Of a DNA stretch of 64,000 nt, positions 34,203-45,197 are shown in pieces. Within the stretch, counting starts at the first letter, position 1; the number at the start of each line of letters is the position of its first letter. The position numbers were made by a program, and so were the translations under genes. Origin of the DNA: Gonatopus flavifemur. Taxonomy: Eukaryota; Arthropoda; Insecta; Hymenoptera; Dryinidae. The notes beneath the pieces were generated by a model, which saw only the letters and a list, made by a program, of their open reading frames with translations, was not told the DNA's origin and did no database searches. The DNA lies in the NCBI GenBank assembly GCA_018340375.1, contig JAFFJZ010000002.1, forward strand, positions 20,416,001 to 20,480,000. The letters are read 5' to 3'.

Positions 34203-36701
34203 ATGACTATAAGAATGCATGCAAACACATCTAGGTCAACGAGATGAACACTTTCATCGAAAGCGATTGAAACTATTGTTACCAATGGAAATCGACTGCA
34301 CGAACAGAGCATTTCCATAGTGGAAAAACAGTAGCGGGACTAAAAACTATTGGAATGGGAGAATCGAAACACAAAGATGCCAAAAGCATTTAACAGAGTG
34401 TCGATAAACAGAGAAAAAGAAGATAGGTGGTCGATCGAACCTCATAGTCTCCCCTGATGATATCATTCTCTCGAAACGGTTATCGTAAATGGAAAAAAGT
34501 TGTCACGACATTCGCAAGTTTGATACGGGTAGAACCTTTCCACCCATGGAGATGATATATGCTCTTTTCCCATTCGAAAATCAGATTTTTCATATGTGTT
34601 TGAAATCCTTTCAACTTGGACTTTGAATTTTTGTCCTGTTCTGGTTTGTAATTTCATATTTATTTATTAGTCGGGTGGTCAGCGGGTCACGTTACCTGGA
34701 TTTGCAAGACGTTTATATTAACGGAAGCACACTTTTCTTCCTCAAACTTTGTCGATTTTTTTCTCTGCTCGTGTAATTTTTGTTGAATTATGTTTTTTCT
34801 TATATATGTATATTCAATATATTCATCTAAAAACTGCACCAAAGAGAGATCTAGGAAAACTTTCATCAACACGAATTTCCGTCAAACACTTTTTTGAATA
34901 TCTTTTCTTCAAAAATATTGTTCACTTTCATCAGTTTTCAATCAAACGTGCCTGCCTCGTGCGAACGATCCTCCCAAATGATATATCAGCATTATCATTT
35001 GAACCATAGATTTCACTAGAAAATAATATAGACAAGTTTTCTCATTAGAGAATTCAACTCTAAAGCAACAATGATGAATTAATTCTGATTCTAACTTCCC
35101 ACGTTAGATCATTCCTACGTTTTCATATGCATTCATCGTTCTCTTCTAGTACAATTTATTCTGTATTCCGCTATATAAGTTCTGTTATGATTTCATCTTC
35201 GCCTATTCGATAACCAAAGCATCTATCTTTCCTTCCTGTGTTATTTTCATCTCGAGAGGTCAAATAAACGAACGAAAAGGAAGGATAAGGACTCAACTTC
35301 TGGGAGAAAATTTTGGGGTTTCATGAATATCATTCCATGATCGATATATGAATATTAGGTTGATTCGTTCAGAAGAACTGGATGAAAGAGGAAAATTAAT
35401 TTCATCTTGTAATCATCTGATCGTAATCAAACTCATCCCATGGTCCAGTGAAGGTTCTGTCACAATCTCAAGTGAGTTCCATTCGAATTGGGAGAGGAAT
35501 GGAATGTTCATGAGAAATGTCTATTTATCGGTAGAGTATTTCAATTATCGACTTTCATTACTGAATACTGATCTCTACCACGGATCACCGCAACTTCAAA
35601 CGCTGAAATTAAATTTGAAATAATCCAACAGAAATTCTCAACCCTTCAGTAACACTGAATACAGCTATACACGCGTTTTATAATCGCGTCAAAAAATTCC
35701 CGCTCCTTTTGATAGGGAATTTAATTTGAAGAATTTTCATAATAACTTTTTTTATCGATTCAAACGCTCTCATCGGTTCAATGTAAATCAGGAATTGATC
35801 AAAACAGTAAGATCAGGGGGAAGAATATTCCTTATTTGCGTTTGCGAGATCGTATTCCTTCACATAAACTTTTCTCATACTTTCCACTAATCCAACCATT
35901 CACTTTTAATGGCATTGAGAATCGGAGCGTGCTTGGAAAAGTTGTGAAAAGACACGAATTTACATTCGAATTACATACGATCCAAAAATGGTTCAGTTTA
36001 CTGAGCTCAGTTGGGTTCGTATTTGCGTGGAGGAGCTCAGGTGCTCAGAGGGAATTCCATTGAAGGAAATGACAGGTAAAAGGGACGTTACTTCGGTAAA
36101 CTTCATGAATCGTTTTCGCGAAGCCACGTTTTATCCGTAAATGGAGAGAAGAAAGAATATCGAAGAACTGATAAGATTTATACGCTGTGAAAGGTGTATA
36201 AGATATAATGAAGTTTTTGCGTCTGAAATAATTCGAGTGATTTTTCAATGATTTTAAATTCAGATTGAATCAGATCATGATGTTTACTTTGGGAACGAAT
36301 TTTATGGAAGATCTTAGGAAATCACGAATGCATGAACTGTCCCCGATTTTCAGTCATTCATAAAATTTTTCTCTCGCGGTCTTTTTTTTTAGATGCCTTT
36401 GAAGATTCTTGGAAATAAAAAATCAATCATATGAACTGTACGAATAATACTGTTATTATTGCGATGTATGCATCGAGATTAAAGTGATGTGAAGTTATAT
36501 TATAGACATAGAAGATAGAGACAGCACGCATGAAGTCACCCGTAAGCGAGTCTGCCCTAAAACAGCAGCCTCTACTACTAAGCGGCTTCTAGGTGTCACC
36601 TCTATCTCTGTAGTAAAAATAAGCTTGGTGGCGTATAATAGGAGGTGCCGTGTCATCAGTATTAGACTCTGACTCCGACTTATTCCAAATCTTCTTTTTC
36701 C
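34203..36701. other. Ordinary AT-rich non-coding stretch
   Basis: No inverted-repeat element and no supported gene. 36480-36650 is locally richer in G and C (GTAAGCGAGTCTGCCC, AGCGGCTTCTAGGTGTCACC) without a frame I recognise. Open frames here are below 95 codons and lack known motifs. Confidence 0.45.
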
Positions 36702-36703
36702 TA

Positions 36704-37178
36704 CACGGGAAAAATTTTAGGACTTCGAGAGCTCGAAATTTATATACCTCTAACAGTTCAATTATTCTGAGTTATGCAAGTTCAAAATTCGAATCTTCAA
36801 AGCACGAAACAACATTGAACTCGTATAGTCACACGATCCACGCCATTGAATCCAATAGTTTGGCGTGAGAGAGTGCGGCGCTGCGTCGAACTGCGAGAGC
36901 TCAAGCGATCGGACTCTCAGAGTCCGAGATTTCGTACTTTGAGAGTCAAATCGCTTGAGCTCTCGCAGTTCGACGCAGCGCCGCACTCTCTCACGCCAAA
37001 CTATTGGATTCAATGGTGTGGATCGTGTGACTATACGAGTTCAATGTTGTTTTGAACTTTTACAATTCAATTTTTTAGCCGATTCAAGTCAAAAAGTTGC
37101 ACTGTTACTGTTCAAATGACATGTGAACTGTTTCAGTACAAACAGTTGTATTGATTCAGTCCTCAAATTTTTTCTGTA
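36704..37178. mobile_element. CACGGG-type element around a near-perfect palindrome (475 bp)
   Basis: The left end CACGGGAAAAATTTT, preceded by TA, faces a weaker right end AAATTTTTTCTGTA, followed by TA. Outer arm words such as TCTAACAGTTCAATT and GTTCAAAATTCGAA recur inverted on the right. Assignment to the CACGG group rests on one good end. The inner palindrome at 36808-37052 is far better conserved than the ends. Confidence 0.5.
36808..37052. repeat. 245 bp near-perfect palindrome
   Basis: Arms of about 100 bp (36808-36908 and 36952-37052) pair with a single mismatch that I can see. They run from AACAACATTGAACTCGTATA through CACGCCAAACTATTGG-type sequence to CTCGCAGTTCGACGCAGC and GAGCTCAAGCGAT. 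The centre, near 36930, is less symmetric. The arms are more GC-rich than their surroundings. Two mirror open frames (36762-37013 minus, 36846-37055 plus) encode nearly the same 69 residues because of the symmetry. Confidence 0.9.
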
Positions 37179-37869
37179 TACCCTGTACCCTTTCTAAGTA
37201 GGCAACTTATGCTGAGTTACCTTGAAGAGTTTTTTTTATCTAACACTTGGCTAGTGGTTCTTTACCGTAGTGACTACCTCACTATGGGTTTTTTCACCAC
37301 CCTTCAGCCATTTATTATAGTAAAAGAAACTTCCTTATTTCAAATTTTCCATCAGATCAAGATATAATGCCGCCAGGTGAATTCTTTCCACAACCGTTTC
37401 CTATCACTCGCTATCTCTCTTCCGTTGAGGAGGGTTGACTCAAAGTTAGGGCTGCCGCAGAGCTGAGGCACTTATGCCCCTTCAATGGTGTAGCAATGAT
37501 TATTGTAGGTAGCGGCCAACTGGAGGGGATGGTGGTTGGAGCCTCCTCATCCCCTTCTTTTCTTTTCAGCATTAGACCGGCTTGCATCAAGGTTACCCAG
37601 CTGACGAGGTACGCGCGCGATACCCAATGAAGAACAGAAACATCCGAGTTGAAATTATCTGTCCCCTACTTGCTTTCAATGTTCTTGAACACGTCTTTTT
37701 TCGTTTTAATAAATTATTTGATTCATACAATTTTAACCCGTTCATTTCACTTTTCAATAACAGTCTAGGAACCGCGTTTGTTTCAGTTAATTGACCCTTG
37801 AATCCGGCATGATTTGGAGCTATTTTCTCGGCGCTGATTCGAAGCACTAACGCATGTAGAAATTACGGT
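37179..37869. other. Non-coding stretch of mixed composition
   Basis: 37370-37620 is clearly richer in G and C than its surroundings (GGGCTGCCGCAGAGCTGAGG, AGGTAGCGGCCAACTGGAGG). It could be a fragment of an unrecognised retroelement or an exon-like remnant. Overlapping 70- and 84-codon frames on opposite strands (37582-37847) have no recognisable domain. Confidence 0.35.
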
Positions 37870-38510
37870 ACTGAACCGATGGTGACCAACGGATCGGTAC
37901 TGAAAAGGTATGGGCCACCAACGGTTGTTTGCCGATTGCGAATCGGTACTTAACCGACTTCATTCCAAGTTCGATATTTGAACCAACTGTTATTGACCAC
38001 TTTTCCACCAATTTTGGATTAATAACGGCACAATTTTAGTACGCAAACGTTGACCTCCAACGTTGATTCGGTACCGAATCAATGTGGATAAATATATCGT
38101 GTACTTTCAGAGAAGACTTCATCAGCCACGTAGAAATTGCGGAGTGGTCCAGTACCGGCTTGATACACGTTGCCAGTTTGCAACCGTTAGCGGTCATCCT
38201 ATGATTCAATAGTGAATTTCACTCTAAATTCTCCCTAGTGCAGAAATTTTGATAATGCATTCAAAACCTTCCAAAGTTACAACAGCGGAAATAACGGTTG
38301 AGTAACAGTCGTCGGTACTTGAATAGCGATCAATATTAGTAGCATTAGTTCTCAATGTCGGAACCACACTGATTTCCAGTACTGAATTGATGTTGGTAAC
38401 CGGTACCGGATCAGAGTTATTTGGAGTTATCATTCTGTAATCCGACCGACACCGGCTGCCGATGGTTGCACACTGGCAGCCTGTATCGAGTCAGTACTGG
38501 ACCATCCGTC
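37870..38510. repeat. GGTACTGAACCGA repeat cluster
   Basis: Dense degenerate words GGTACTGAACC, AATCGGTAC, CCAACGGTT, CAGTACCGG and GGTCCAGTAC in both orientations. GTAGAAATTRCGG occurs at 37857 and 38131. The look is that of a satellite-bodied element like 18307-19678, but I could not identify matching ends. A related word set occurs at 42960-43700. Confidence 0.55.
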
Positions 38511-41500
38511 AATAATATGCACATCGCATTTCAATCCGTCCTTCAATTGTAAAAAAAATTTATTTTTCCATCACAAATGAAAAATTCCTGTTCTTATGTC
38601 ACGCGAGTTTCATGGAATCTTATATTCTGAAAATCCAGTATCCTTACATCCAACTCTTCAATACTCTTTTTGATCTTGTTTCATTTCTTACACCGATTTG
38701 ACAATAACTAGAAGTTCCGAATAAATTCAGTTTTCAATGAGCCCTGTATAATTTAACTGGTACATAAACAATACTTGGCGGTGTATATCGATTGATATCA
38801 ATAAAGGTTGAACATTAGCTCCTGAATGTGTTATACCAGCTTAACGAGCTTGCATCCCGGAACAATCCCAATCATCCTGAAACGTTCATTGCCGATCTAT
38901 TATCATTAGTGTATCGTATTCGAGAGAACAATTAATATTCAAATAGATTGAGTGCAATTAATTCCCTCATTCACATGTGCATATGTACGATTTGAAGGTA
39001 TTTCCGAATAAGCATCATGAACAATGGATATTTGAGAATTATCTCACTGGTCATCTATGTAGGACTATAGAGGAAAGTGCATTTTCAGTTCCCATGCGAC
39101 TAGTTCGTTCCAGGAGAGAAAACGAGCTGAGAGTGGAATATGAGAACAAGGAGCAAGTTTCTCATGTCGTTCTTGGAATTTTCTCGCAATATCTTTGAAA
39201 ATGTCTGGATGTATTATATTATTTCGAGTGAAGTTTCAAATTTTGTTTTATAACAATCTAATTCCATGAAAATTGATATTGAGTGTACAATGTAAATATC
39301 CGTGTATATCGCAGGACTCGGAGGAAAATGGTTCCGTTAATGAGATAAACTCACCAGTTTGGAATTGGTAGAATCGAGATTGTTATTGTATCACAGAAAA
39401 TATTACAAGTAACCAGAGAGTAATGTTATAACAAACCCATCGTGTGGGTACGGATCATCAACCTCCGTTGTACGATGGAAACACAATAGAAACTAGTTAC
39501 ACGAAACCAGCTGGTTAATGCTCCACTCACCGCAAATGCTTTGGTTGAAGTCATTTGCGATTGCATTCATAAAATATTGTCTGTCATTCGTACAAATTCT
39601 AAACATCGAAGCTGTATTTGGATTAGAATTATCAGAAAAACAATCCAATATGAAGTGTTTGAATTTTGCAAAATTTCTGATTTTCGAACAAACTTCATCA
39701 TTGGGAGATTCAGAATATGGTTTTAGAAATATATACTCGATAGTTGTGAAGTGTATTAATGTTTTTCCTATACTCGATTACTGTTATCTCAAGGAGAACG
39801 AGCTACAGAAATTGTGCTCTTTTTCTGTCGAAATGAAATATCACCAGTCTGGTACACATATAAAATATCCATTTGGGTCTCCAAAAGAACGTATTCCAAG
39901 CGTGAAATATTGTGCTCATATTTAATGACAATTTTTTATCCGGAAGGAGAAGTATGTAAAATTCTATAAATGTTGTATATGAGAAAAGTGTATTTCAAGC
40001 TCGAATCCCACAAGTACCTAATTATTCAACAATTCGGTTGATCCGAAACAGTATTTCATCGTAAAATTTTCTCCGATTTCATCTCATCTTGAGAACGTCT
40101 GTTCTACGCAAAGTTCTACTATTGATAGAAGGTAATGATAACATCATGAGAATGTCATTAGCGATATCGTCAGTTGAAACCAAAGTTACATTTTATTCTC
40201 ATATCGTGCGGAATGTGCGAACAAAGAGAAAAGCAGAGATGAAAAGAAAACGCGGCTGTCATTACAGTAACGTTAACCGCAATGACCTTGCCTCATCGAT
40301 TAGTTGGGAAAATATTCTTCCCTTCCATTAATCCTTCCAGCTCAATCCGACTCGTTCGCGTATTTGAAACATCAAAGGCTATTCTAAATTGTACGGTCGT
40401 AGGGTATGATCGAACGTAGTACATATGAAAGCCAATGATACTCTTTAATGGAAAAATGGAGTGATATCGGACAGTATCCAACGATGAATGTGAAGATTAC
40501 AGGAAATGGTATTCCATAAGAATAGATTCCAATAGAATAATATTGAAAAAAAACTGTCGTTTCCGTGTATCGTTCTTCATTTGCGATTGAATTCTCTGGA
40601 TTCTCAATTCATTTTTTCTTATATTCACTTTCATACCTCTCAGCTTCTACTGCACAACATGGACGAATTGATAAAGAACTACATTGTAGTGGTACCGCTA
40701 TATGCAAAATTATCCAATCTCAAAAAGTTAATAACCATACTATGGCGGAAATCTCGCAATTGTGATTGCTGATTCGGTTGAGGGGCCGATTTCACGTGAT
40801 GGTTTGCATTTTGATTTGAAAAATTTTTCTTAGCCTCAGCACAATCATGATTTGTAATTCCTTCATGATGCCATGAAGACATCCCTAATGAAAATGTTAC
40901 ACCGTGTTTTTCGGTGTGAATTTGATGGCAGTGCGAATCAAGTGGAAGATCAGTAGTATTTTAGTATTTCACTATTAAAATACGGTGTATTTTTGGATTT
41001 TCTAGACCAATATCTCTTAGTTTCTTTTCAGTAGAAAATAAGCGTGAATTTGGTGAAAATTTAGTGTAACTGTACTTCAACTGAGAATTTTTACGGAGAT
41101 GGCTAGATGTGAAACGGAGGCGACTCCTCCGTTCTCCGAATGTTTGTATTAATTCCCTGAGAATGGCTGGTAACCAGCCGAAACGTTGGGTATTATGATC
41201 GAATGAAGTACTCAACATACTCGATCAAATCATTGGATTCTGTTTTTTCCTATTCCTTCTACGAATATCGAGGACAAATCGCATGTAAATCCTCTGATAA
41301 GGTTCTTAGTTCCCATATTATTGAAAGATAACATCAAGCATGCTGCATTGGTTGATTATAGCAGAAGCAGAGCTCTTCATAGGTTCCATCAGGATTTTTC
41401 AGATTATTTTTGCTGCTTTTGAGAAGTTATTTCGAAAATTCGAATGTTCTCGAGAATTCTTTGCGAGGTTTTCGGAATCCATCAATATGGTTTGCGTATT

Positions 41501-41553
41501 AATTGACGAGCATGAAAATGACAAATGAGAATACTTGCATATTGAAAGCCCAA
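38511..41553. other. Ordinary AT-rich non-coding stretch
   Basis: A 135-codon plus-strand frame at 39518-39925 is long for this composition but matches nothing I know, and 38977-39198 is a shorter one. 40890-40990 repeats ACACCGTGTTTTTCGGTGTG-like words. 41160-41190 carries GGCTGGTAACCAGCC followed by GAAACGTTGGG, possibly the tail of a dead retroelement. No gene is supported. Confidence 0.45.
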
Positions 41554-41556
41554 CTC

Positions 41557-42217
41557 CCCAATAAACACATGCACGTTATTTCAACGTTGAAAAAACGTTG
41601 CACTATCGAACGGACGTTATTCGTCGAATTCATAACGTTCATTTTTGGTTAACGTCTGACGAGGGAACAGACGTCCAGAAATGAGGTTTCGATAACGTAT
41701 TACTAAAACTAATAGTAAAAAATGACCATTAAAAAACGTCTTCAAAAAACGTTTTTGAAATGTACTTCAATCACGCGTTGAGGACGTATTGTTTATGACA
41801 TTTTCAATGCTCGAACATCAATCGAAGATATCGCGTTGAGAATGTCGAACAAAACACAGCAACGTTGGACAAAAATCTAAACGAGAAGTGAAATAATGAA
41901 TAGCGTGACTTCATTTATGAATATTTTTCTTCTTAAATTATTGTGTTATCAAAAATCCCTTCTTTTCGCATTAATAGAAAATTTTTCAAATAATATGTCT
42001 GGTTTGATTCTCATTTTGGAACCATCATTATAACACGTCATTATTTGACGTCTTATAAACGACTTTTGGACCGTTGTTGTGACGTTATTTTATAGTTGAA
42101 AAACACGTGATCTGCCGCGACATTTTTACGTCGAATCAACGGAAGAATATTACTAAATGTCAACGTGTGGTTATTGGGCGTTTTTCACGTTTTTTAGACG
42201 TATGTGTGTTTATTGGG
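41557..42217. mobile_element. CCCARTAAACACA element with AACGTT body (661 bp), TC duplication
   Basis: The left end CCCAATAAACACATGCACGT and right end ACGTATGTGTGTTTATTGGG are inverted repeats. TC flanks both sides as a direct repeat and is not self-complementary. The body repeats AACGTT, GACGTTAT, AAAACGTC and ACGTTTTT words. The copy at 33203-33791 has the same ends but AG as flank, as expected of separate insertions. No protein. Confidence 0.8.
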
Positions 42218-42325
42218 TCTGGCCCTTTTTTCTCGCGATTATAAATTATTCTAATTTCAAAGATCTCCGAGTTTATTTGAAAATTGAAATGAAAATGAAG
42301 AATCAGAATCAAATTTAAGCGCGCG

Positions 42326-42854
42326 CACGGAGGAACATGCAGCTCGAAAGGATAGTAATCTTTAATAGAAAATTGGAGAATATCTCCTAAAATCTGAGAA
42401 TATTTCTTAAAATCTAAGAATTTTTCTTAAGTTTGTAATAAACATAAAATGGTTCAGATTTCTCTTGAATATTGCTCGAAAAACAATGGAAAATTATCAA
42501 TACTTAACAAATCATAAAAACAAATATGAAGTTTCCAAAAGTCGCGCATGAACTTTTACAAAGTAAATAACAAAATTTTGAAATCTTATTTTCAAATTAC
42601 AGAATTTTGTTATTCACTGTGTAAAATTTCATGCCCGACTTTTGAAAACTTCATATTTGTTCTTATGATTTGTTAAGTATTGATAATTTCCCATTGTTTT
42701 TCGAGCAATATTCAAGAGAAATCTGAACCGTTTTATGTTTATTACGAACTTAGAGAAAATTCTTAGATTTTAAGAAATATTCTCAGATTTTAACAGATAT
42801 TCTCCAATTTTCTATCAAAGATTACTATCCTTTCGAGCTGCATTTTTCTCCGTG
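42326..42854. mobile_element. 529 bp CACGGAG foldback with ~255 bp arms
   Basis: CACGGAGGAACATGCAGCTC at the left pairs with GAGCTGCATTTTTCTCCGTG at the right. The arms stay about 95 percent alike by eye almost to the centre near 42590 (shared phrases AAGGATAGTAATCTTT, GGTTCAGATTTCTCTTGAAT, CAATACTTAACAAATCAT). CG flanks both sides but is self-complementary. The GAGCTGCATTTTTCTCCGTG end also occurs, slightly changed, at the right of the 54033-55428 element. Transcription would give a long hairpin RNA. No protein. Confidence 0.85.
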
Positions 42855-42954
42855 CGAAACGCGATTGCGTTGTGCTAGTTTACGAATAAATTTGTACAGT
42901 ACTTGCACGTCCGTTTAGATAAACTTTGATTTAAAACCTTCAATCCAACGATAC

Positions 42955-43225
42955 TACAAATGATCAACACCTCCGAAGATAGATTACCGGTCACCAGGTT
43001 ATTTTTTAGAATAAACACCCATGTGGAAATAGCCACAGTTGACAAATGGCGCGGTACTGGTGACGTTGTATTTGCCAAAGTTCCGCAAAAACAACTGTGC
43101 CTGTTCAGAATCATTACCGTTTTTCAACTGCCGCCGAACATTCGCAAGATTTCAGACGGTTTTGGCTCGCGTGGACAGACAGTATAGGGTCAGTATCGAA
43201 TGAATACTGTCTGGACAATACCCAG
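42955..43225. repeat. GCGGTACTGGTGACG-type degenerate repeats
   Basis: Words such as GGCGCGGTACTGG, GGTACCGCGCCAGTA and AGTATCGAATGAATAC precede and grade into the tandem repeat at 43226-43700. The words resemble those at 37870-38510. The 75- and 105-codon frames here are repeat-derived. Confidence 0.45.
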
Positions 43226-43700
43226 GATGTAGAGAAACGGTACCGCGCCAGTATTCAGCCAGAGTCGGTACTATCATTCCGTATGTACAACAGACGGCAA
43301 TGTGCCAGTGATGATATGTCCCTAGTTGATTACAAAATCGGTAGTGAGCTGACGTTAAAATCACCATCTTGGCAACTTGTCTATTGTTGTAAGCCGAAGT
43401 CACGCCGGTACTGAGCCAGAGTTGGTATTATCATACTATATGTGTGTTGAACAGCAATGTGCCAGTAATGATATGACTCTGGCTGACTACAAAATCGATA
43501 GTCGATTGATGTTGAAATTATGATTCTTGGCAACTCGGCTGTTGTGGTCAGCTGGAGTCGCACCAGCATTGAGCCAGAGTTGGTATTATGATTCAATATG
43601 TTCGATAGACGACATGGTACCAGTATTGGTGGGACTCTGGTTGACTACGGAATCGGTAGTCCATTGACATTAAAATCACGATCTTGGCAACTTGATTTTT
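43226..43700 (+). repeat. ~157 bp tandem repeat, about three units
   Basis: TTGGCAACT recurs at 43369, 43527 and 43684, spaced 158 and 157 bp. Each unit also carries GAGCCAGAGTTGGTATTAT-like, AATGTGCCAGT, CTCTGGTTGACTAC and AAAATCG phrases in the same order. Units differ by roughly a quarter of positions by eye, so the array is old. Matching minus-strand frames with repeated TYxxWHIAV-like text reflect the repeat. Confidence 0.75.
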
Positions 43701-43772
43701 GTAGTTCAGATCACTGAAGCGTAAGTACATCGTAAGATGCGCGGGTTCGATTCCCGCAACCTCAAGGATTGA
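43700..43772 (+). other. tRNA-like segment with perfect B box
   Basis: GCGGGTTCGATTCCCGC is a perfect T-stem and loop, followed by AACCTCA. About 45 bases upstream, TAGTTCAGATCACTGAAGCG resembles a D-arm with stem TTCA/TGAA. The anticodon arm and acceptor stem do not form: the expected partner of AACCTCA is missing because the segment runs out of the tandem repeat. Either a tRNA fragment, a pseudogene, or the polymerase III promoter of a SINE. Confidence 0.4.
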
Positions 43773-43869
43773 GATAAAGTAAACTTCATAGGAGTGCGAG
43801 AGTGACGGAGGAGGGGGGGGAGAAGGAAAAAGAAGAGGTTAAAATTCTTTTGTGAATAAATTCAAGCTC

Positions 43870-44100
43870 CTTCCAAGACATTTTTATGAATCTTTCAAGA
43901 CATCTTTAAGAAATCTTGAAGAACTCTTTTAGATTTCTCAATTTCTTCCTAAAGATATCTTAGAGAAGTCTCCGAGACATCTGTTGGGAATCCATTCCTG
44001 TTGCATAAGAATACGGAAAGATATCTTTTAGAAAATTCTTCAAGAATTCTTGTACTTTTGGAAGATATCTTTTAGAATTCTAAAAGATATCTTCGTGTCT
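43870..44100. repeat. AAGATATCTTTTAGAA repeat cluster
   Basis: Repeated AAGACATCTTTAAG, AAGATATCTT, TCTTTTAGAA and TTCAAGAATTCTTG words, many self-complementary. AGACATTTTTATGAATC near the left and GATATCTTCGTGTCT at the right are possible ends, without a clear target duplication. Confidence 0.5.
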
Positions 44101-44317
44101 GTTTGGGTTGTAACAAACTTTCGGGGCATATTGTAACATGTTTTGGTTCGTGCTTATTCAACTTAGTTCGACTTATTTCTTCAATTGTTGATATGCAAAT
44201 GTCTTTATTCCATTCATTCTTCTCCCATCTCAAAATGAGAAATTACCAAAGAAAGTCTGAAACAGGTCCAGAAAATGAAGATGTCCTGATTCAGATATTA
44301 TACAAGAAACAAGTGCG

Positions 44318-44357
44318 ATACACAATAATGCTAAATTTTGCTAGCATTATTGTGTAT
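44318..44357. repeat. Perfect 16-bp-arm hairpin
   Basis: ATACACAATAATGCTA is followed after 8 bases by its exact inverse TAGCATTATTGTGTAT. The surrounding sequence (GAAACAAGTGCG and CACCTGTTTTTTCG) gives only weak further pairing. It is isolated from the other elements and may be a small cruciform or the core of an old palindrome. Confidence 0.7.
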
Positions 44358-44957
44358 TACACCTGTTTTTTCGTGCTATGTTGAATGCCCGGATAATTCT
44401 TTATGGAATTGCGATGAGAATTCTTTTTGTACATTAGGGTGTTTTTCAAAAGTTCATTTTAAATTCAAAGTATTCATAATGAATACTCAATTGATAATCC
44501 TTATCAAGATTACGGATTCTCATTGATTCTATTTCGATTGATTGAATATGATTCAATCTTAGTCATAATTATAAGTGGCTATGAAAATCAACTGATTAAA
44601 TCGGAGTCCCATAATGATCGTGGTAATAGGCTAATAAGTACAGGATAATTCTACAACCTTGAGCTTAATTTTTCAAAGTTTATTTTCGTAATAAGTGTTG
44701 TAAATTCGGATCAATAAGAAAATAGTCAGCTCAGCTCATTAATCAATGAGTTTCGTACCATAACAAAAAGTTAACATGTTTTCAATGAGCAGTTATTCTA
44801 GTGTTACCATTTGCCCCAAGCCTGTTACAACTAGCCCCAAGCACGGGGTGAGTTGTCACAGCTGACTTGTTTCGGAATAATGTCTGTTGTGCTGAAATCA
44901 GCAAACTTTTTGATGAATCCCTTTTTGCATATGATGAGTGAATGCTCTCTCTCTAGG
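44358..44957. other. Non-coding stretch, nothing recognised
   Basis: AT-rich. 44800-44870 repeats a CCCCAAGC / TGTTACAACTAGCCCC motif twice in short order. No element ends and no supported gene. Confidence 0.4.
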
Positions 44958-44959
44958 CA

Positions 44960-45195
44960 CTCTCTAAAATTTTTGGAGTGAGATTTCACTCTTCAGTCAG
45001 TCTAAAGTGAGCCTGTTGAAATTTTGAGTGAAATTTCCACTCTTTGAGAGTGATATTCTAAGGTTTGAGTGACTCAGATTCTAGAGTCAATTTTTCACTC
45101 TAAAAGAGTGAAAATCCCACTCGAAGTGGACTGGCTCACTTCTGAGACTTAGTGGAGTGAAACACGTGATTTTTCACTCTTTCAGATTTAGAGAG
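44960..45195. mobile_element. CTCTCTAAA-family element (236 bp), CA duplication
   Basis: The ends CTCTCTAAA and TTTAGAGAG are perfect inverted repeats, with CA directly repeated on both sides. The body is GAGTGA, TTTCACTCT and CTAAAAGAGTG words. The inner phrases (TTTGGAGTGAGATTTCACTC; AGTGGAGTGAAACACG) align with the copy at 28115-28384 in the opposite orientation. No protein. Confidence 0.8.
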
Positions 45196-45197
45196 CA

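Noticed and set aside
36762..37055. Two nearly identical proteins on opposite strands
   Set aside because: A direct consequence of the 36808-37052 palindrome.
39518..39925. 135-codon open frame
   Set aside because: Long for the composition, but without recognisable domain, splice context or compositional change. Kept only as a note in the region entry.
43226..43700. CRISPR-like or coding tandem repeat
   Set aside because: Units are contiguous 157 bp copies with no spacer structure, and the open frames change between units.
43700..43772. Functional tRNA gene
   Set aside because: The T-arm is perfect, but no acceptor stem or anticodon stem can be formed.
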